Origin: Chloroflexi bacterium HGW-Chloroflexi-2
Lineage (GTDB): Bacteria; Chloroflexota; Anaerolineae; Anaerolineales; Anaerolineaceae
Assembly: GCA_002840735.1 (NCBI GenBank)
Contig: PHBY01000017.1
Coordinates: 1-57,994 of the forward strand
DNA length: 57,994 bases
Reading direction: 5' to 3'
Within the stretch, counting starts at the first letter, position 1. Each line of letters begins with the position of its first letter. The translations under genes were made by a program, and so were the position numbers. Below the pieces are notes generated by a model. The model had not been told where the DNA came from, did not search any database, and was given only the letters and a program-made list of their open reading frames with translations. Shown here piece after piece: positions 45,064 to 53,568 of the stretch.

Positions 45064-46086
45064 TTAGGAGAGCGCAGTTGCTTTTCGGTCTGGTTTCCAG
45101 AAATTACGACGGTTTAAGAATTTAGCTAATTCGACCAATCCCAGCATTATCGGTACTTCCCAGAACAAACCCATGGTAGTGCCTAATGCGGCAATGGATC
45201 CTACACCGTACATGGAAACAGCCGCTGCAATCGCAATTTCAAAATGGCTGGATGAACCGATCAATACGGTGATGACAGCTTCCTTATAAGCCAGTCCAAA
45301 TATTCTAGTGATGATGAGATTGAATGAAACTACAATCAAGAACCCTAACAATAATGGCACAGACACTAAACCAAGTAAGTCAAAATTATTTAACAACACC
45401 TTGCCATTCAATGAAAATAGAATAATTAAGGTCATTAATAATGCGCCAATGGCAACTTTGCCCACCATTGGACGGTAAGTCTGGTGGAACCAATTTTCTC
45501 CTCTGGTTTGGATTATCCAACGCTTACTAATGATTCCGATGATTAATGGCAGACCAATAAACACGAGAGCAGAGATTACCAGCGCCCAACGGTCAATCGG
45601 AATGTTTTGAATACCAGTTAATAAAGTTACAATGGGCACATAAAGGACCATGATTGTCAGGGTATTTAAACTGGTATTCACCACGTTCTGCTCCTGGTTA
45701 CCGTCAGCGAGTTTTCCCCATACCAATACCATGGCTGTGCATGGGCTCGAACCTAACAATATGATGGCAACCATTAATTGTTCCTGCCCTTGCAAGAAAA
45801 TATGAGCCAGAACAGCAGCTACGATGGGAGCGACGATCCAATTGGAAAATAAAGTTAACAAAATGGGTTTTGGCGCATCTTTCAATTTTTTTAATTCTGA
45901 TACCTGAAAATTCAACAAAGCCGGATACATCATCAAAAACAAACAGATACCAATCGGTATTGATATCCCTCGAATTTGCCAGGAATCGATTGTTTCACCA
46001 ATGCCAGGGATGAATTTGGATAACAATAACCCTAACCCCATACATAAGGCTACCCAGACTGCCAGATATTTTTCAAATTTACTCAT
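45064..46086 (-). CDS. acr3: ACR3-family arsenite efflux transporter
   Basis: The 340-residue protein has ten predicted helices. It is recognised by the ACR3 segment LGSSPCTAMVLVWGKLADG, whose Cys is essential for arsenite binding, and by the late helix region GSSSHFEIAIAAAVSMYGVGS. It extrudes arsenite using membrane potential. The start at 46086 has AAAGGAG 9 nt upstream; a frame from 46134 is rejected because it overlaps the arsR gene. The first codons overlap the end of arsR by 8 nt, so the two are one operon. Confidence 0.93.
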   Translation of the reverse strand: MSKFEKYLAVWVALCMGLGLLLSKFIPGIGETIDSWQIRGISIPIGICLFLMMYPALLNFQVSELKKLKDAPKPILLTLFSNWIVAPIVAAVLAHIFLQGQEQLMVAIILLGSSPCTAMVLVWGKLADGNQEQNVVNTSLNTLTIMVLYVPIVTLLTGIQNIPIDRWALVISALVFIGLPLIIGIISKRWIIQTRGENWFHQTYRPMVGKVAIGALLMTLIILFSLNGKVLLNNFDLLGLVSVPLLLGFLIVVSFNLIITRIFGLAYKEAVITVLIGSSSHFEIAIAAAVSMYGVGSIAALGTTMGLFWEVPIMLGLVELAKFLNRRNFWKPDRKATALS

Positions 46087-46432
46087 TGTTCGTCTCCTTT
46101 GTTTTGGTTTTACAAGGCGGGCAGATCGGTTCACGATCGATCATTCTTTCAGGGTCGAAGAAAGCATTTATTTCAGTCTGTACAGATTTTATTTTCTCTT
46201 CATTCACTGAGTAGTAAATCCAACGCGCATCCGTGTCTCCACGTATGGATTTCACCAGGCCTGCTGCTTGTAATACTTTCAGGTGATGCGAGATTAAGTT
46301 AATAGCCATACCGGTCTGGTCGGATAATTCACAATTACAGTGCACTCCGGTCATCAGAATATTAAATAATTTCAGACGGTTAGGGTTGCCCAGTACATGA
46401 AATAAATCTTTTATTTCCTGAAAAGAGTCCAT
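46079..46432 (-). CDS. arsR: ArsR-family metalloregulator (first copy)
   Basis: The 117-residue winged-helix repressor has FHVLGNPNRLKLFNILMTGVHCNCELSDQTGMAINLISHHL. A CNC pair, flanked by Glu, lies at the start of the DNA-binding region, and a C-terminal CPPC follows. Arsenite would bind these cysteines and release DNA. It heads the acr3 operon and probably represses it through the palindrome at 46447-46462. The two ArsR proteins here are clearly different in sequence, so this is not a recent duplication. Confidence 0.9.
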   Translation of the reverse strand: MDSFQEIKDLFHVLGNPNRLKLFNILMTGVHCNCELSDQTGMAINLISHHLKVLQAAGLVKSIRGDTDARWIYYSVNEEKIKSVQTEINAFFDPERMIDREPICPPCKTKTKETNNE

Positions 46433-46446
46433 AATTCCTCATATAC

Positions 46447-46462
46447 TTCAATATAGATTGAA
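46447..46462. promoter_or_regulatory. ArsR-type operator C (acr3 operon)
   Basis: TTCAAT-ATAG-ATTGAA is a perfect 6-4-6 inverted repeat 15 bp before the arsR ATG. Half-sites match operators A and B, but the spacing of TTCAA/TTGAA is 6 rather than 4. Confidence 0.7.
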
Positions 46463-46712
46463 TTATATAATCAATCCGGGTTATTTTCAATTACAAAAAT
46501 TACTGCTTTTTCATGAAATTTGTAATAGAAGAAAGCAAGAATCATCCCTGCAACTTTTTTAACAAACTGAATGTGAATTATTGAAAAAAAATCCTCGTCG
46601 AGTCAATAAAAAAAGCAAAGTATAATCAAAGCACAATTTGAAAGCCTGTTGAAATTTCAGGGGAAAAATTAAAAACCAAAAGCTTTATAAAGCTTCTAAG
46701 GAGGATAACCAT

Positions 46713-48635
46713 ATGGGGATGGGACATCAGAAATGGTCTCAATTTGTTCAAGCAACCAATCAGACCCCAAAAGTATCGAGAACACTATTAAAGAGAGTCC
46801 TCGATTATGCCAAGCCATACCGCAAGCATATTATCTGGATGTTGGTGTTAATCCTGCTGACCTCTGCTCTGGGCTTGATCTCACCATTGATACTACGCGA
46901 ATTAATTGACCGGACACTACCGGATAAGAACCTTGATAATCTGGTATTGTTAGCAGGAGCCTTATTAATTGTTCCAATTTTGAGTGGTGGTTTAAGAATT
47001 ATTCAACGACGCTTAAATGCCAGTGTTGGTGAAGGTGTCATTTTTGACCTGCGAGTGGCTTTATATGAACGCTTACAACGAATGAGCTTGCATTTCTTCA
47101 AACATACACGCTTAGGAGAGTTGATCAGTCGTTTAAATAATGATGTCATTGGCGCACAAAATGCCATCAGTAACACCATTGTAAGCCTGGTTACGAATGT
47201 GATTCAGGCGGTGGCGATTTTAATAGTCTTATTCACATTAGAATGGCGATTGACTTTGGTCAGTGTCATTATTATGCCTATTTTCCTGGTGGTAACCAAA
47301 CGGCTGTCCAATGTTTTACGAGAAATTGCCCATCAGGCAATGGATTTAAACGCACGGATGAATGCAATGATGAATGAAACCCTCAATATCGGTGGAGCTA
47401 TCCTGGTAAAACTTTTCGGCAGACAAAAAACCGAGGTGAAACGGTTTGAACAACGTGCCGGGCAGGTGCGTGATATTGGTGTACGCAGAGCGGTGATTGG
47501 CGTCTCCTTCTTCGTGATCATTGGATTGGTGAGCGCGATCGGTTCAGCGCTGGTATATGGTTTAGGCGGATACCTGGTGATCAAGGATGCATTGACAATT
47601 GGAACGATTGTCGCCTTTGGGGCTTATCTGACAAGCCTGTACTCTTCTTTAGAAGGACTGGCAAATGCACCGGTGGAATTTGCCACCTCGATGGTCAGTT
47701 TTGAACGCGTGTTTGAGGTAATCGATTTACCGAGGGATATTCCGGAAAAAGAAAATGCAATTGTTCTGAAGGATATCCATGGGCAATTGACATTTGACCA
47801 GGTCTGTTTTCGCTATGATGATCATTCAGGTGGATTAACCGATGTACACCGTTTTGGCGGGGTCGATCAGGTGGATGCGGTATTATCTGATCAGGAAAAA
47901 GATGAACAAAAATCTGATGAGGAAAAGGCAATGTCACAGGCGCGTGTCACTGCCCTGGAGGATATCTCTTTTCAGGCGAATCCCGGTCAACTGGTGGCAT
48001 TGGTTGGGCCTTCCGGTGCCGGAAAGACCACACTGACTTACTTAATCCCGCGTCTGTACGATCCGAATGAAGGCCGGGTATTGATCGATGGGATCGATGT
48101 GAGAGATGTTACTCTGGATTCATTGAGTGATCAGATCGGTATGGTCACACAGGAGACATACCTGTTTCATGACACCATTCGCACCAATTTGAGTTATGCT
48201 CATCTGGATGCCAGACAGGAAGATTTAGAAAAAGCAGCCAAAGCTGCCAACATCCATGATTTTATTATGGGTCTACCGAACGGTTATGACACCATTGTTG
48301 GCGAACGTGGCTATCGGTTGAGCGGTGGAGAAAAGCAACGTATTGCATTAGCTCGCGTGATTCTCAAAGATCCACGCATTCTGGTGCTGGATGAGGCCAC
48401 CAGTCACCTGGATAGCGAATCAGAAGCATTGATCCAGGATGCATTAAAACGTGTTATGGCGGGTAGAACCAGCATTGTGATCGCTCATCGACTGAGTACG
48501 ATACTGGCAGCTGATCAGATCCTGGTGATTGACCGGGGCAAGATCGTTGAATCCGGGACTCATCCAGAATTGATCGCGAAAGATGGTATCTATGCCCATC
48601 TTTACAGAACTCAATTTGCGGAGAAGGATCAATAA
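46713..48635 (+). CDS. ABC exporter (fused membrane and ATPase domains) with acidic insertion
   Basis: The 640-residue half-transporter has a six-helix membrane domain at about residues 25-320 and a nucleotide-binding domain at about 355-640. Walker A is GPSGAGKTT at about residue 432, the signature LSGGEKQRIALARV, Walker B ILVLDEAT and the H-loop IVIAHRLST. It works as a homodimer exporting lipids, drugs or peptides. Odd feature: about 35 extra residues rich in Asp, Glu, Lys and Gln (near 370-405, including DQEKDEQKSDEEKA) split the A-loop strand from the rest of the ATPase domain. AAGGAGG precedes the ATG. Confidence 0.9.
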   Translation: MGMGHQKWSQFVQATNQTPKVSRTLLKRVLDYAKPYRKHIIWMLVLILLTSALGLISPLILRELIDRTLPDKNLDNLVLLAGALLIVPILSGGLRIIQRRLNASVGEGVIFDLRVALYERLQRMSLHFFKHTRLGELISRLNNDVIGAQNAISNTIVSLVTNVIQAVAILIVLFTLEWRLTLVSVIIMPIFLVVTKRLSNVLREIAHQAMDLNARMNAMMNETLNIGGAILVKLFGRQKTEVKRFEQRAGQVRDIGVRRAVIGVSFFVIIGLVSAIGSALVYGLGGYLVIKDALTIGTIVAFGAYLTSLYSSLEGLANAPVEFATSMVSFERVFEVIDLPRDIPEKENAIVLKDIHGQLTFDQVCFRYDDHSGGLTDVHRFGGVDQVDAVLSDQEKDEQKSDEEKAMSQARVTALEDISFQANPGQLVALVGPSGAGKTTLTYLIPRLYDPNEGRVLIDGIDVRDVTLDSLSDQIGMVTQETYLFHDTIRTNLSYAHLDARQEDLEKAAKAANIHDFIMGLPNGYDTIVGERGYRLSGGEKQRIALARVILKDPRILVLDEATSHLDSESEALIQDALKRVMAGRTSIVIAHRLSTILAADQILVIDRGKIVESGTHPELIAKDGIYAHLYRTQFAEKDQ

Positions 48636-48687
48636 AAATACAGAAAAATTTGATTTTCCCTGCTTCCTCAAATGAAAAGTTTGATTT

Positions 48688-49770
48688 TTAATAGTTGATA
48701 CTAGCTTGTTTTTTAATGCCATAACGGCGTAAAGCTGTATCCAGAATCATGTTTACCAATTCATGATGTTCGATACCCTCAGCAGCAGCTTCGATCACAA
48801 TATCAGAAATACCTGGTGAAAGACCTGGCAAGGGGTTAATTTCCAGAATATATGGTTTCCAGTTATTACTGGCATCCAACCGAAAATCTACCCGGGAAAC
48901 ATCCAGTGCACCGGTGACCCGGAAGACGGCTGCTGCATACCAGTTGAGATCATCGATCATTTCTGCATCCAGAGGTGCTGGACAGACATAATTGAGTTGA
49001 TCAGCCAGGTCAACTTTGAGACGATTGCTATAAACCACATCGGATTCCTTAAAAGGTTCTAAATCAACTTCCATGGGGGGAAAAAAGTGCAATCCTGTTT
49101 GGATACGCGGCAAATTTTCATCATGGGGGAGTCGACGAGCAACCGGGCCAACGAGGTTCCCTACCAGTCCCACAGTAACTTCACGTCCTTCAATATAGCG
49201 TTCTGCCAATGCTGGTTGTTTATATCGTTTGAAAATTTTTGCGATTTGCTCTCTTAATTCGTTTTCATCTTTTACAATCGACTTTCCACTCACTCCCATA
49301 CCGGTGCCTTCCCGACTGGGTTTTACAAACAATGGAAATCGTAAATCATCATTGAGGGGTTCATCCGTGCGTTCAAAGACCTGAAATTCAGGAGTTGGTA
49401 ATTCATGCCAATGCAGAATGCGTTTGGTCATGGGTTTATCCAGGGTTAATGCCAGGGTCATCACTTTAGAGCCTGTGTAAGGAATCTGCATCATTTCCAA
49501 AATCGCGGGTACCTGTGCTTCGCGACCATCCCCAAAATGACCTTCGCAGATATTGAAACAAATATCTGGTTGATATTTATTCAAGTTGTCTATCAGTGTT
49601 ATGTTTCCTTCTAAAAATTCACAATCATTTCCCCCGGACTTTATTGCCTCTACAATTGCATTAATGGTTTTCGTTGAATCCAGATCATCCCATTGATCTT
49701 CTGATAATTCTTCAAAATTTGGTGCATTTTCTTTGGCATTCGCCAGCAAGGCAACCTTTAATTTCTTCAT
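48688..49770 (-). CDS. D-alanine-D-alanine ligase family (ATP-grasp) protein
   Basis: The 360-residue ATP-grasp enzyme has FNICEGHFGDGREAQVPAIL at the end of the N-domain, the IPYTGSKVMTLALTLDKPMTK motif, FVKPSREGTGMGVS in the ATP-binding loop and EINPLPGLSPG at the metal site. All are characteristic of Ddl. It would join two D-alanines for peptidoglycan, although standalone Ddl-like ligases with other amino substrates exist. A longer N-terminal loop and about 30 extra residues compared with typical Ddl are noted. No other mur gene is nearby. Confidence 0.87.
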   Translation of the reverse strand: MKKLKVALLANAKENAPNFEELSEDQWDDLDSTKTINAIVEAIKSGGNDCEFLEGNITLIDNLNKYQPDICFNICEGHFGDGREAQVPAILEMMQIPYTGSKVMTLALTLDKPMTKRILHWHELPTPEFQVFERTDEPLNDDLRFPLFVKPSREGTGMGVSGKSIVKDENELREQIAKIFKRYKQPALAERYIEGREVTVGLVGNLVGPVARRLPHDENLPRIQTGLHFFPPMEVDLEPFKESDVVYSNRLKVDLADQLNYVCPAPLDAEMIDDLNWYAAAVFRVTGALDVSRVDFRLDASNNWKPYILEINPLPGLSPGISDIVIEAAAEGIEHHELVNMILDTALRRYGIKKQASINY

Positions 49771-49847
49771 TTCTCTTCCTAATTCACCTGTCCTTTTTTC
49801 TTTTTTTGTTTATTATCACACTTAATTAAAAATTGTGGTTATCAATT

Positions 49848-50031
49848 TCAGCTATCCCATTCATCGCTATATTCGGGTTCAAATTCCTCTACATCGTCGA
49901 TTTTAACTTCATTAAAAAGAATCCAGTTCAATAGGTAAAAGCTATGTGACGAATAATTATATTGAACAACCAGAGTAGGCACATTTTTCACCTGCTGTAG
50001 GTTTCACTAACCGGATTTCGTGTCCTTTCAA
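49848..50031 (-). pseudogene. Small frameshifted ORF (about 61 codons)
   Basis: On the minus strand one frame reads MKGHEIRLVKPTAGE (TTG start at 50031) up to an A5 run at about 49983-49987. From there a second frame continues NVPTLVVQYNYSSHSFYLLN and ends in EPEYSDEWDS at 49848. Removing one A from the run joins them into a coherent 61-codon protein with an acidic tail. Either an indel in the homopolymer (mutation or sequencing error) or slippage is possible. No ribosome site is evident. Family unknown. Confidence 0.35.
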
Positions 50032-50044
50032 TAATTAGCGGTCA

Positions 50045-50082
50045 GGGTGTTTTTGGCGTGCATCCGCAAGCAAAAAACACCC
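50045..50082. repeat. Inverted repeat, possible terminator
   Basis: GGGTGTTTTT at 50045-50054 pairs perfectly with AAAAACACCC at 50073-50082, with an inner GCG/CGC stem. It lies in the gap before the zinc-ribbon gene and just upstream (minus-strand sense) of the small broken ORF. Direction of use is unclear. Confidence 0.5.
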
Positions 50083-50421
50083 GCCTGCCCCGATTTATTG
50101 AGATGATATCGGATTTCCGTGTGTCAATTTGGACACAATGCGTAAATGATATAAAACTCCCATCAAGAAATTTAATATTTTAGTAAAAAAACGATTTAAA
50201 TCTTGCCTCTCAGGAAAGCTTATTGTAGAATCAAATTGGTATAAAATTGACTAATATCCATACTTTCAGAAAGAATTTTTCATCAGACGATAAAGGAACC
50301 AAATTATTGCATAATACACGAGCTTCTTTTCCCCAGGTAATCATGGATTCATTTGAATAATTAAGAGGTGTTTACTTCTTTTGATGTTATTTGTTTGTAT
50401 TGATTTTTAGGAGTTTTTATT

Positions 50422-50733
50422 ATGTACGAAGCAGTCTGCCCTGCTTGCGGTGAGGATATTAAGTTTGAAGAAGACTTACAAATCGGGCAAAATACAGTTT
50501 GTCCCAGGTGCCAGGAATTATTGGCAGTTGTGATGACAGATCCATTGATCTTTGATCTATATACATTTGCAAACGCTGCCCCGCAATGGTTTGATAGTGA
50601 GAAGCAGGAAGCAGCGAAGAAACATGAACGAAAGAACAAACATCGTCATGATGAAATTGATGAAGTTGATGATGATTTATATTGGCGAAAATCCAGTAAG
50701 AAAATTAAAAATAAATCCAGGCTGGACTGGTAG
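50422..50733 (+). CDS. Zinc-ribbon protein with charged C-terminal tail
   Basis: The 103-residue protein has an N-terminal four-cysteine zinc ribbon (Cys6, Cys9, Cys27, Cys30; CPAC and CPRC) that resembles the LysW-type small carrier fold in the order of its strands. The usual LysW C-terminal Glu-Trp-Gly-Glu peptide is replaced by a long tail of Lys, Glu, Asp and His (about residues 62-103, including KKHERKNKHRHDE). It could be a nucleic-acid or protein-binding adaptor. TTAGGAG stands about 9 nt upstream. No lysine or arginine biosynthesis genes are close, so carrier function is doubtful. Confidence 0.7.
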   Translation: MYEAVCPACGEDIKFEEDLQIGQNTVCPRCQELLAVVMTDPLIFDLYTFANAAPQWFDSEKQEAAKKHERKNKHRHDEIDEVDDDLYWRKSSKKIKNKSRLDW

Positions 50734-50784
50734 CTAAATTTTTCATTCATACTTCCATTTCCCCATGTCTGGCATAAAAATAAG

Positions 50785-50819
50785 AGGAGTTTTTGAGAAA
50801 ATCCCTCTCAAAAACTCCT
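50785..50819. terminator. Bidirectional terminator after the zinc-ribbon and cytochrome b genes
   Basis: A perfect 14-bp stem (50785-50798 with 50806-50819) encloses a 7-nt loop and contains internal A5/T5 runs. It lies 52 bp beyond the zinc-ribbon stop and 25 bp beyond the minus-strand cytochrome b stop. Confidence 0.85.
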
Positions 50820-50843
50820 TTAGCAAATATCTATTGTTATAAA

Positions 50844-52001
50844 TTACTTACGAGCGCCATTTATGATCCAGATGCGAACTCGTTCAAGTTCTTCATCGGT
50901 AAATTGCCCCGGATGTTCATTGCCGGGAGCTTGATTTTGCATAATCAGACTTTCGTTAGGCCTTCCTGGAATTACTGCCATGCCACTGTTACCACCTTGA
51001 ATAATGCCGCTATATGTTTTGACCGACAAACCACCAGATTCGCCATGACAGAGTCCACATTTTTGTTCAAAGAGGTAATCGATACCGCCGTCCCAGGTAT
51101 TGGCTATCATCATGTCTGGAGTCGGGGATGGAATTTGGGTAGGGAATGGAGTTGGTGTACGGGGTACAAAAACGTCCACCTCAGCATAAACTCGTGGAAT
51201 TGTTGTTATTGCGGTTTCTTCATAATTCGCCAGGAATACAACCAAACTGACCATGACGACTGAGAAAACGATGGATACTGGAGTGAATATCTTCATTCTT
51301 TTCTTGTAAACAACCGGATCGATCTCTGGTTCTGGTTCTCCCTTTTCAATTTTCTCTAATTCAGCACCGTGTTCTTCAACCATTTCGTGATGGGTTAAAA
51401 AGCCTTTAAACATAGACCAATTCCATTTTTTGATGTGAACATGATAGAAATGCCATAAGAAAATTGCCAATACAGCCAGGACAGCTTCAAGACCATGAGC
51501 TACTTTTGCTGCAGGTACAATTTCACCGGGAAAGATTCTTGTCGTTAAAATCGGATTCCAGAGCATAAATCCCGTTAATCCCATCAGGAAATATCCCCAG
51601 ATCATGGCGAGATATTCCATTTTTTCTGCATAATTGTAGCGCGGCATTTTTGGACCTTCTTTTCTCAGTCCAAGGTTGTACAATAACTCATTAATTGCAT
51701 CAAATCCGTCTTTGATCCCGGGTATCATTGTGGCTTCTTTTCGTTTCACATAAAGGAGGTAAGCCATCAAAATGAAGTGATAAACACCTTCGAGGAAAAA
51801 TGTGACCGCCGCAATACGATGAATGATGCGAACGGTTTCAATTCCTCCCAAGAAACTAATCAGGGCGATTGAGATACTATTGAGAGCATATTTTTGAATC
51901 AATCCTGTGACTGCCAGGGTGGAAAATGACAGGATCAATAAAATGTGTTCAAGACGTCTGGCGACATTAAACCGTTCGTATTTTTTATTATGATCAGTCA
52001 T
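50844..52001 (-). CDS. Membrane cytochrome b fused to a c-type haem domain
   Basis: The 385-residue protein has a four-to-five-helix b-type cytochrome domain (about residues 15-200). Candidate haem His are in ARRLEHILLILSF, IIHRIAAVTFFLEGVYHFIL and KVAHGLEAVLA..LWHFYHVHI. Another helix near residue 250 leads to an exported linker rich in Pro and Thr, then a c-type domain with CGLCH near residue 318. It resembles the b-subunits of formate dehydrogenase/hydrogenase-type complexes, which move electrons between quinone and c haems. It overlaps the 9-heme gene upstream by 8 nt, so they form a complex or module. The C-terminal 75 residues match the tail of the 53.6-kb cytochrome. Confidence 0.85.
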   Translation of the reverse strand: MTDHNKKYERFNVARRLEHILLILSFSTLAVTGLIQKYALNSISIALISFLGGIETVRIIHRIAAVTFFLEGVYHFILMAYLLYVKRKEATMIPGIKDGFDAINELLYNLGLRKEGPKMPRYNYAEKMEYLAMIWGYFLMGLTGFMLWNPILTTRIFPGEIVPAAKVAHGLEAVLAVLAIFLWHFYHVHIKKWNWSMFKGFLTHHEMVEEHGAELEKIEKGEPEPEIDPVVYKKRMKIFTPVSIVFSVVMVSLVVFLANYEETAITTIPRVYAEVDVFVPRTPTPFPTQIPSPTPDMMIANTWDGGIDYLFEQKCGLCHGESGGLSVKTYSGIIQGGNSGMAVIPGRPNESLIMQNQAPGNEHPGQFTDEELERVRIWIINGARK

Positions 52002-53184
52002 GTTTAATTACCTCCTCACCTTCCACCGGAACTTCAACAGGTTTGGGTTTAATGAATTTCATCCGCAACCGGCGATAAGCGTCACTTAGGACGAAGATCG
52101 CCATACCCCCCAGTACTCCAGGGATCAGGATTTGATAGAACAGTGTTACATAATAAACGATAGGATATTTATCCTTGTCTGGAATGTAGTGGCTCAACCA
52201 GGTATCCGGGAAGTTGGTGGTTGCATCCGGATGACAGCTCTGGCAGGCTACCAACATATTCTGTTTTACAGAAAGTCCTTTGTTGGGATCATTGACTGAA
52301 AGAATATTGTGAATACCATGGCAATCGTAACAAACAGCTTTGTTGGTTGTTTGACCTGGTTCAGTGATTTCGAATAAGGTTACAGTAGTTCCATGAAAAT
52401 CAGCTACATAGGTATCCAGAACCTGGGTGGATAGACCATACTTGTCCATAATGGAAGCATTGGTATGGCAATCAGCACAAAGATAAACAGAGCTGTTGCG
52501 GAATTCTGCTGTACTGGTATCTGCCATGGTGTGGACACCATGGCAATCAATACAACCAGGTACATCCTGATTGTCATCATTAATCATGGCTTCGCCGTGA
52601 ACGCTGTTTGCATATTCCTGGAAAATGCCATTGTGGCAATTCGCACAAACTTCAGAATGTTCAGTTTTAGTAAGTTCTTCCATGTAGGGTTGGGCATGAG
52701 GGTCATGGCAGTTAGAACAGGTAGGTGCATTTACTTCACCCTGACTGAGTAAAAATCCGTGGATGCTATCTTTTGTCTGGTTTGCCTGCACTTCATGACA
52801 TTCAATGCAGGCAGTATCTCTTTGAAGTTGATATTCATGCAGTGTTCGAGCTGTTTTTATAGGGTGTGGGAAACCAGAAATATCTTTATGACATTGCACA
52901 CAGCCAATCTGATTTCGGTCATGTGTTGAGTCAGCAAAATCGGCTAATTCTATTTGGATATATAAATTTTCTCCACTGGGTAGCTGTACCGGGTTATACG
53001 CTTCTGCGTGACAACTTAAGCAATAAAAATTGGATGTCGTGTCGATTTTCGGTTGTGAATCATCTTCAGATTGTGCTACCACTTTGTCAGGTGTATTCAA
53101 CATATCGACAATAGTAAAACATAAAACGATGGCAGTTAGGAGAAGAAGAATACGCCCAACGTTGAGGAGATTAATTCTCTTCAT
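51994..53184 (-). CDS. 9-heme membrane-anchored cytochrome c
   Basis: The 396-residue exported protein has an N-terminal signal or anchor (about residues 10-28), nine CXXCH sites (CLSCH, CVQCH, CIECH, CSNCH, CANCH, CIDCH, CADCH, CYDCH and CQSCH) and a C-terminal membrane helix (FYQILIPGVLGGMAIFVLSD) with a basic cytoplasmic tail. The layout suits a quinone-linked electron-transfer subunit paired with the cytochrome b that overlaps it. The ATG at 53184 has AAGGAG 6 nt upstream; the frame reaching 53259 lacks a signal at its start. A Crp/Fnr-type site stands 142 bp before the gene. Confidence 0.9.
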   Translation of the reverse strand: MKRINLLNVGRILLLLTAIVLCFTIVDMLNTPDKVVAQSEDDSQPKIDTTSNFYCLSCHAEAYNPVQLPSGENLYIQIELADFADSTHDRNQIGCVQCHKDISGFPHPIKTARTLHEYQLQRDTACIECHEVQANQTKDSIHGFLLSQGEVNAPTCSNCHDPHAQPYMEELTKTEHSEVCANCHNGIFQEYANSVHGEAMINDDNQDVPGCIDCHGVHTMADTSTAEFRNSSVYLCADCHTNASIMDKYGLSTQVLDTYVADFHGTTVTLFEITEPGQTTNKAVCYDCHGIHNILSVNDPNKGLSVKQNMLVACQSCHPDATTNFPDTWLSHYIPDKDKYPIVYYVTLFYQILIPGVLGGMAIFVLSDAYRRLRMKFIKPKPVEVPVEGEEVIKHD

Positions 53185-53325
53185 ATGTTTCTCCTTGTTC
53201 AAATGACAGATTGGGAAATCCCATTTTGTGAAAAAAACTTTCTTTTTGATTATGAACATTAATTATATATTAAAAAAAGACATTTATTTGCAGCAAAAAT
53301 TGCCCAATGTAAAAAAAATTGGTGT

Positions 53326-53341
53326 TGTGAATATTTTCACT
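53326..53341. promoter_or_regulatory. Crp/Fnr-type operator upstream of the 9-heme/cytochrome b unit
   Basis: TGTGA-ATATTT-TCACT carries the same GTGA-N6-TCAC core as sites at 22579-22594 and 29214-29229. It is centred about 78 bp upstream of the start predicted from the TATAAT on the minus strand. Confidence 0.6.
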
Positions 53342-53519
53342 TTGTTGTGTCTTTTTTACAATATGATATCTGTCTATAAACTATTGAACGATATCCCTTT
53401 TTGTTGATTATTAGGCTATTGAATAATATAGTTTTTCCTTATAGAAATTGCTGATTTTTAAGATTTATCCTAATTTTCCGGAAAAACCACATCTCGTATA
53501 AACGAGAATCTTAATTAAA

Positions 53520-53552
53520 AAAGAGACTGATTCTTCTGAAATCAGTCTCTTT
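53520..53552 (-). terminator. Terminator after the NapC-like 9-heme gene
   Basis: AAAGAGACTGATT at 53520-53532 pairs perfectly with AATCAGTCTCTTT at 53540-53552, 16 bp beyond the stop codon. AT-rich flanks give short T runs on the minus strand. Confidence 0.85.
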
Positions 53553-53568
53553 ATGAGGTTAATCTCAA

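Larger units (their letters stand above)
49771..50421. other. 650-bp gap without an intact gene
   Basis: The stretch holds the frameshifted small ORF at 49848-50031 and a hairpin at 50045-50082 with GGGTGTTTTT/AAAAACACCC arms, partly of terminator type. The remainder is AT-rich, with no other convincing coding or RNA signature. Confidence 0.5.
53185..53568. other. Intergenic region between two cytochrome genes
   Basis: This 384-bp region contains a TATAAT box at 53267-53262 on the minus strand, the Crp/Fnr-type site at 53326-53341 and the terminator at 53520-53552. No coding signal was seen. It splits the cytochrome locus into two transcription units. Confidence 0.6.

Noticed and set aside
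48640-48687. Terminator between the ABC exporter and Ddl genes
   Set aside because: Only a 5-bp TCAAA/TTTGA stem is visible, which is too weak to annotate.
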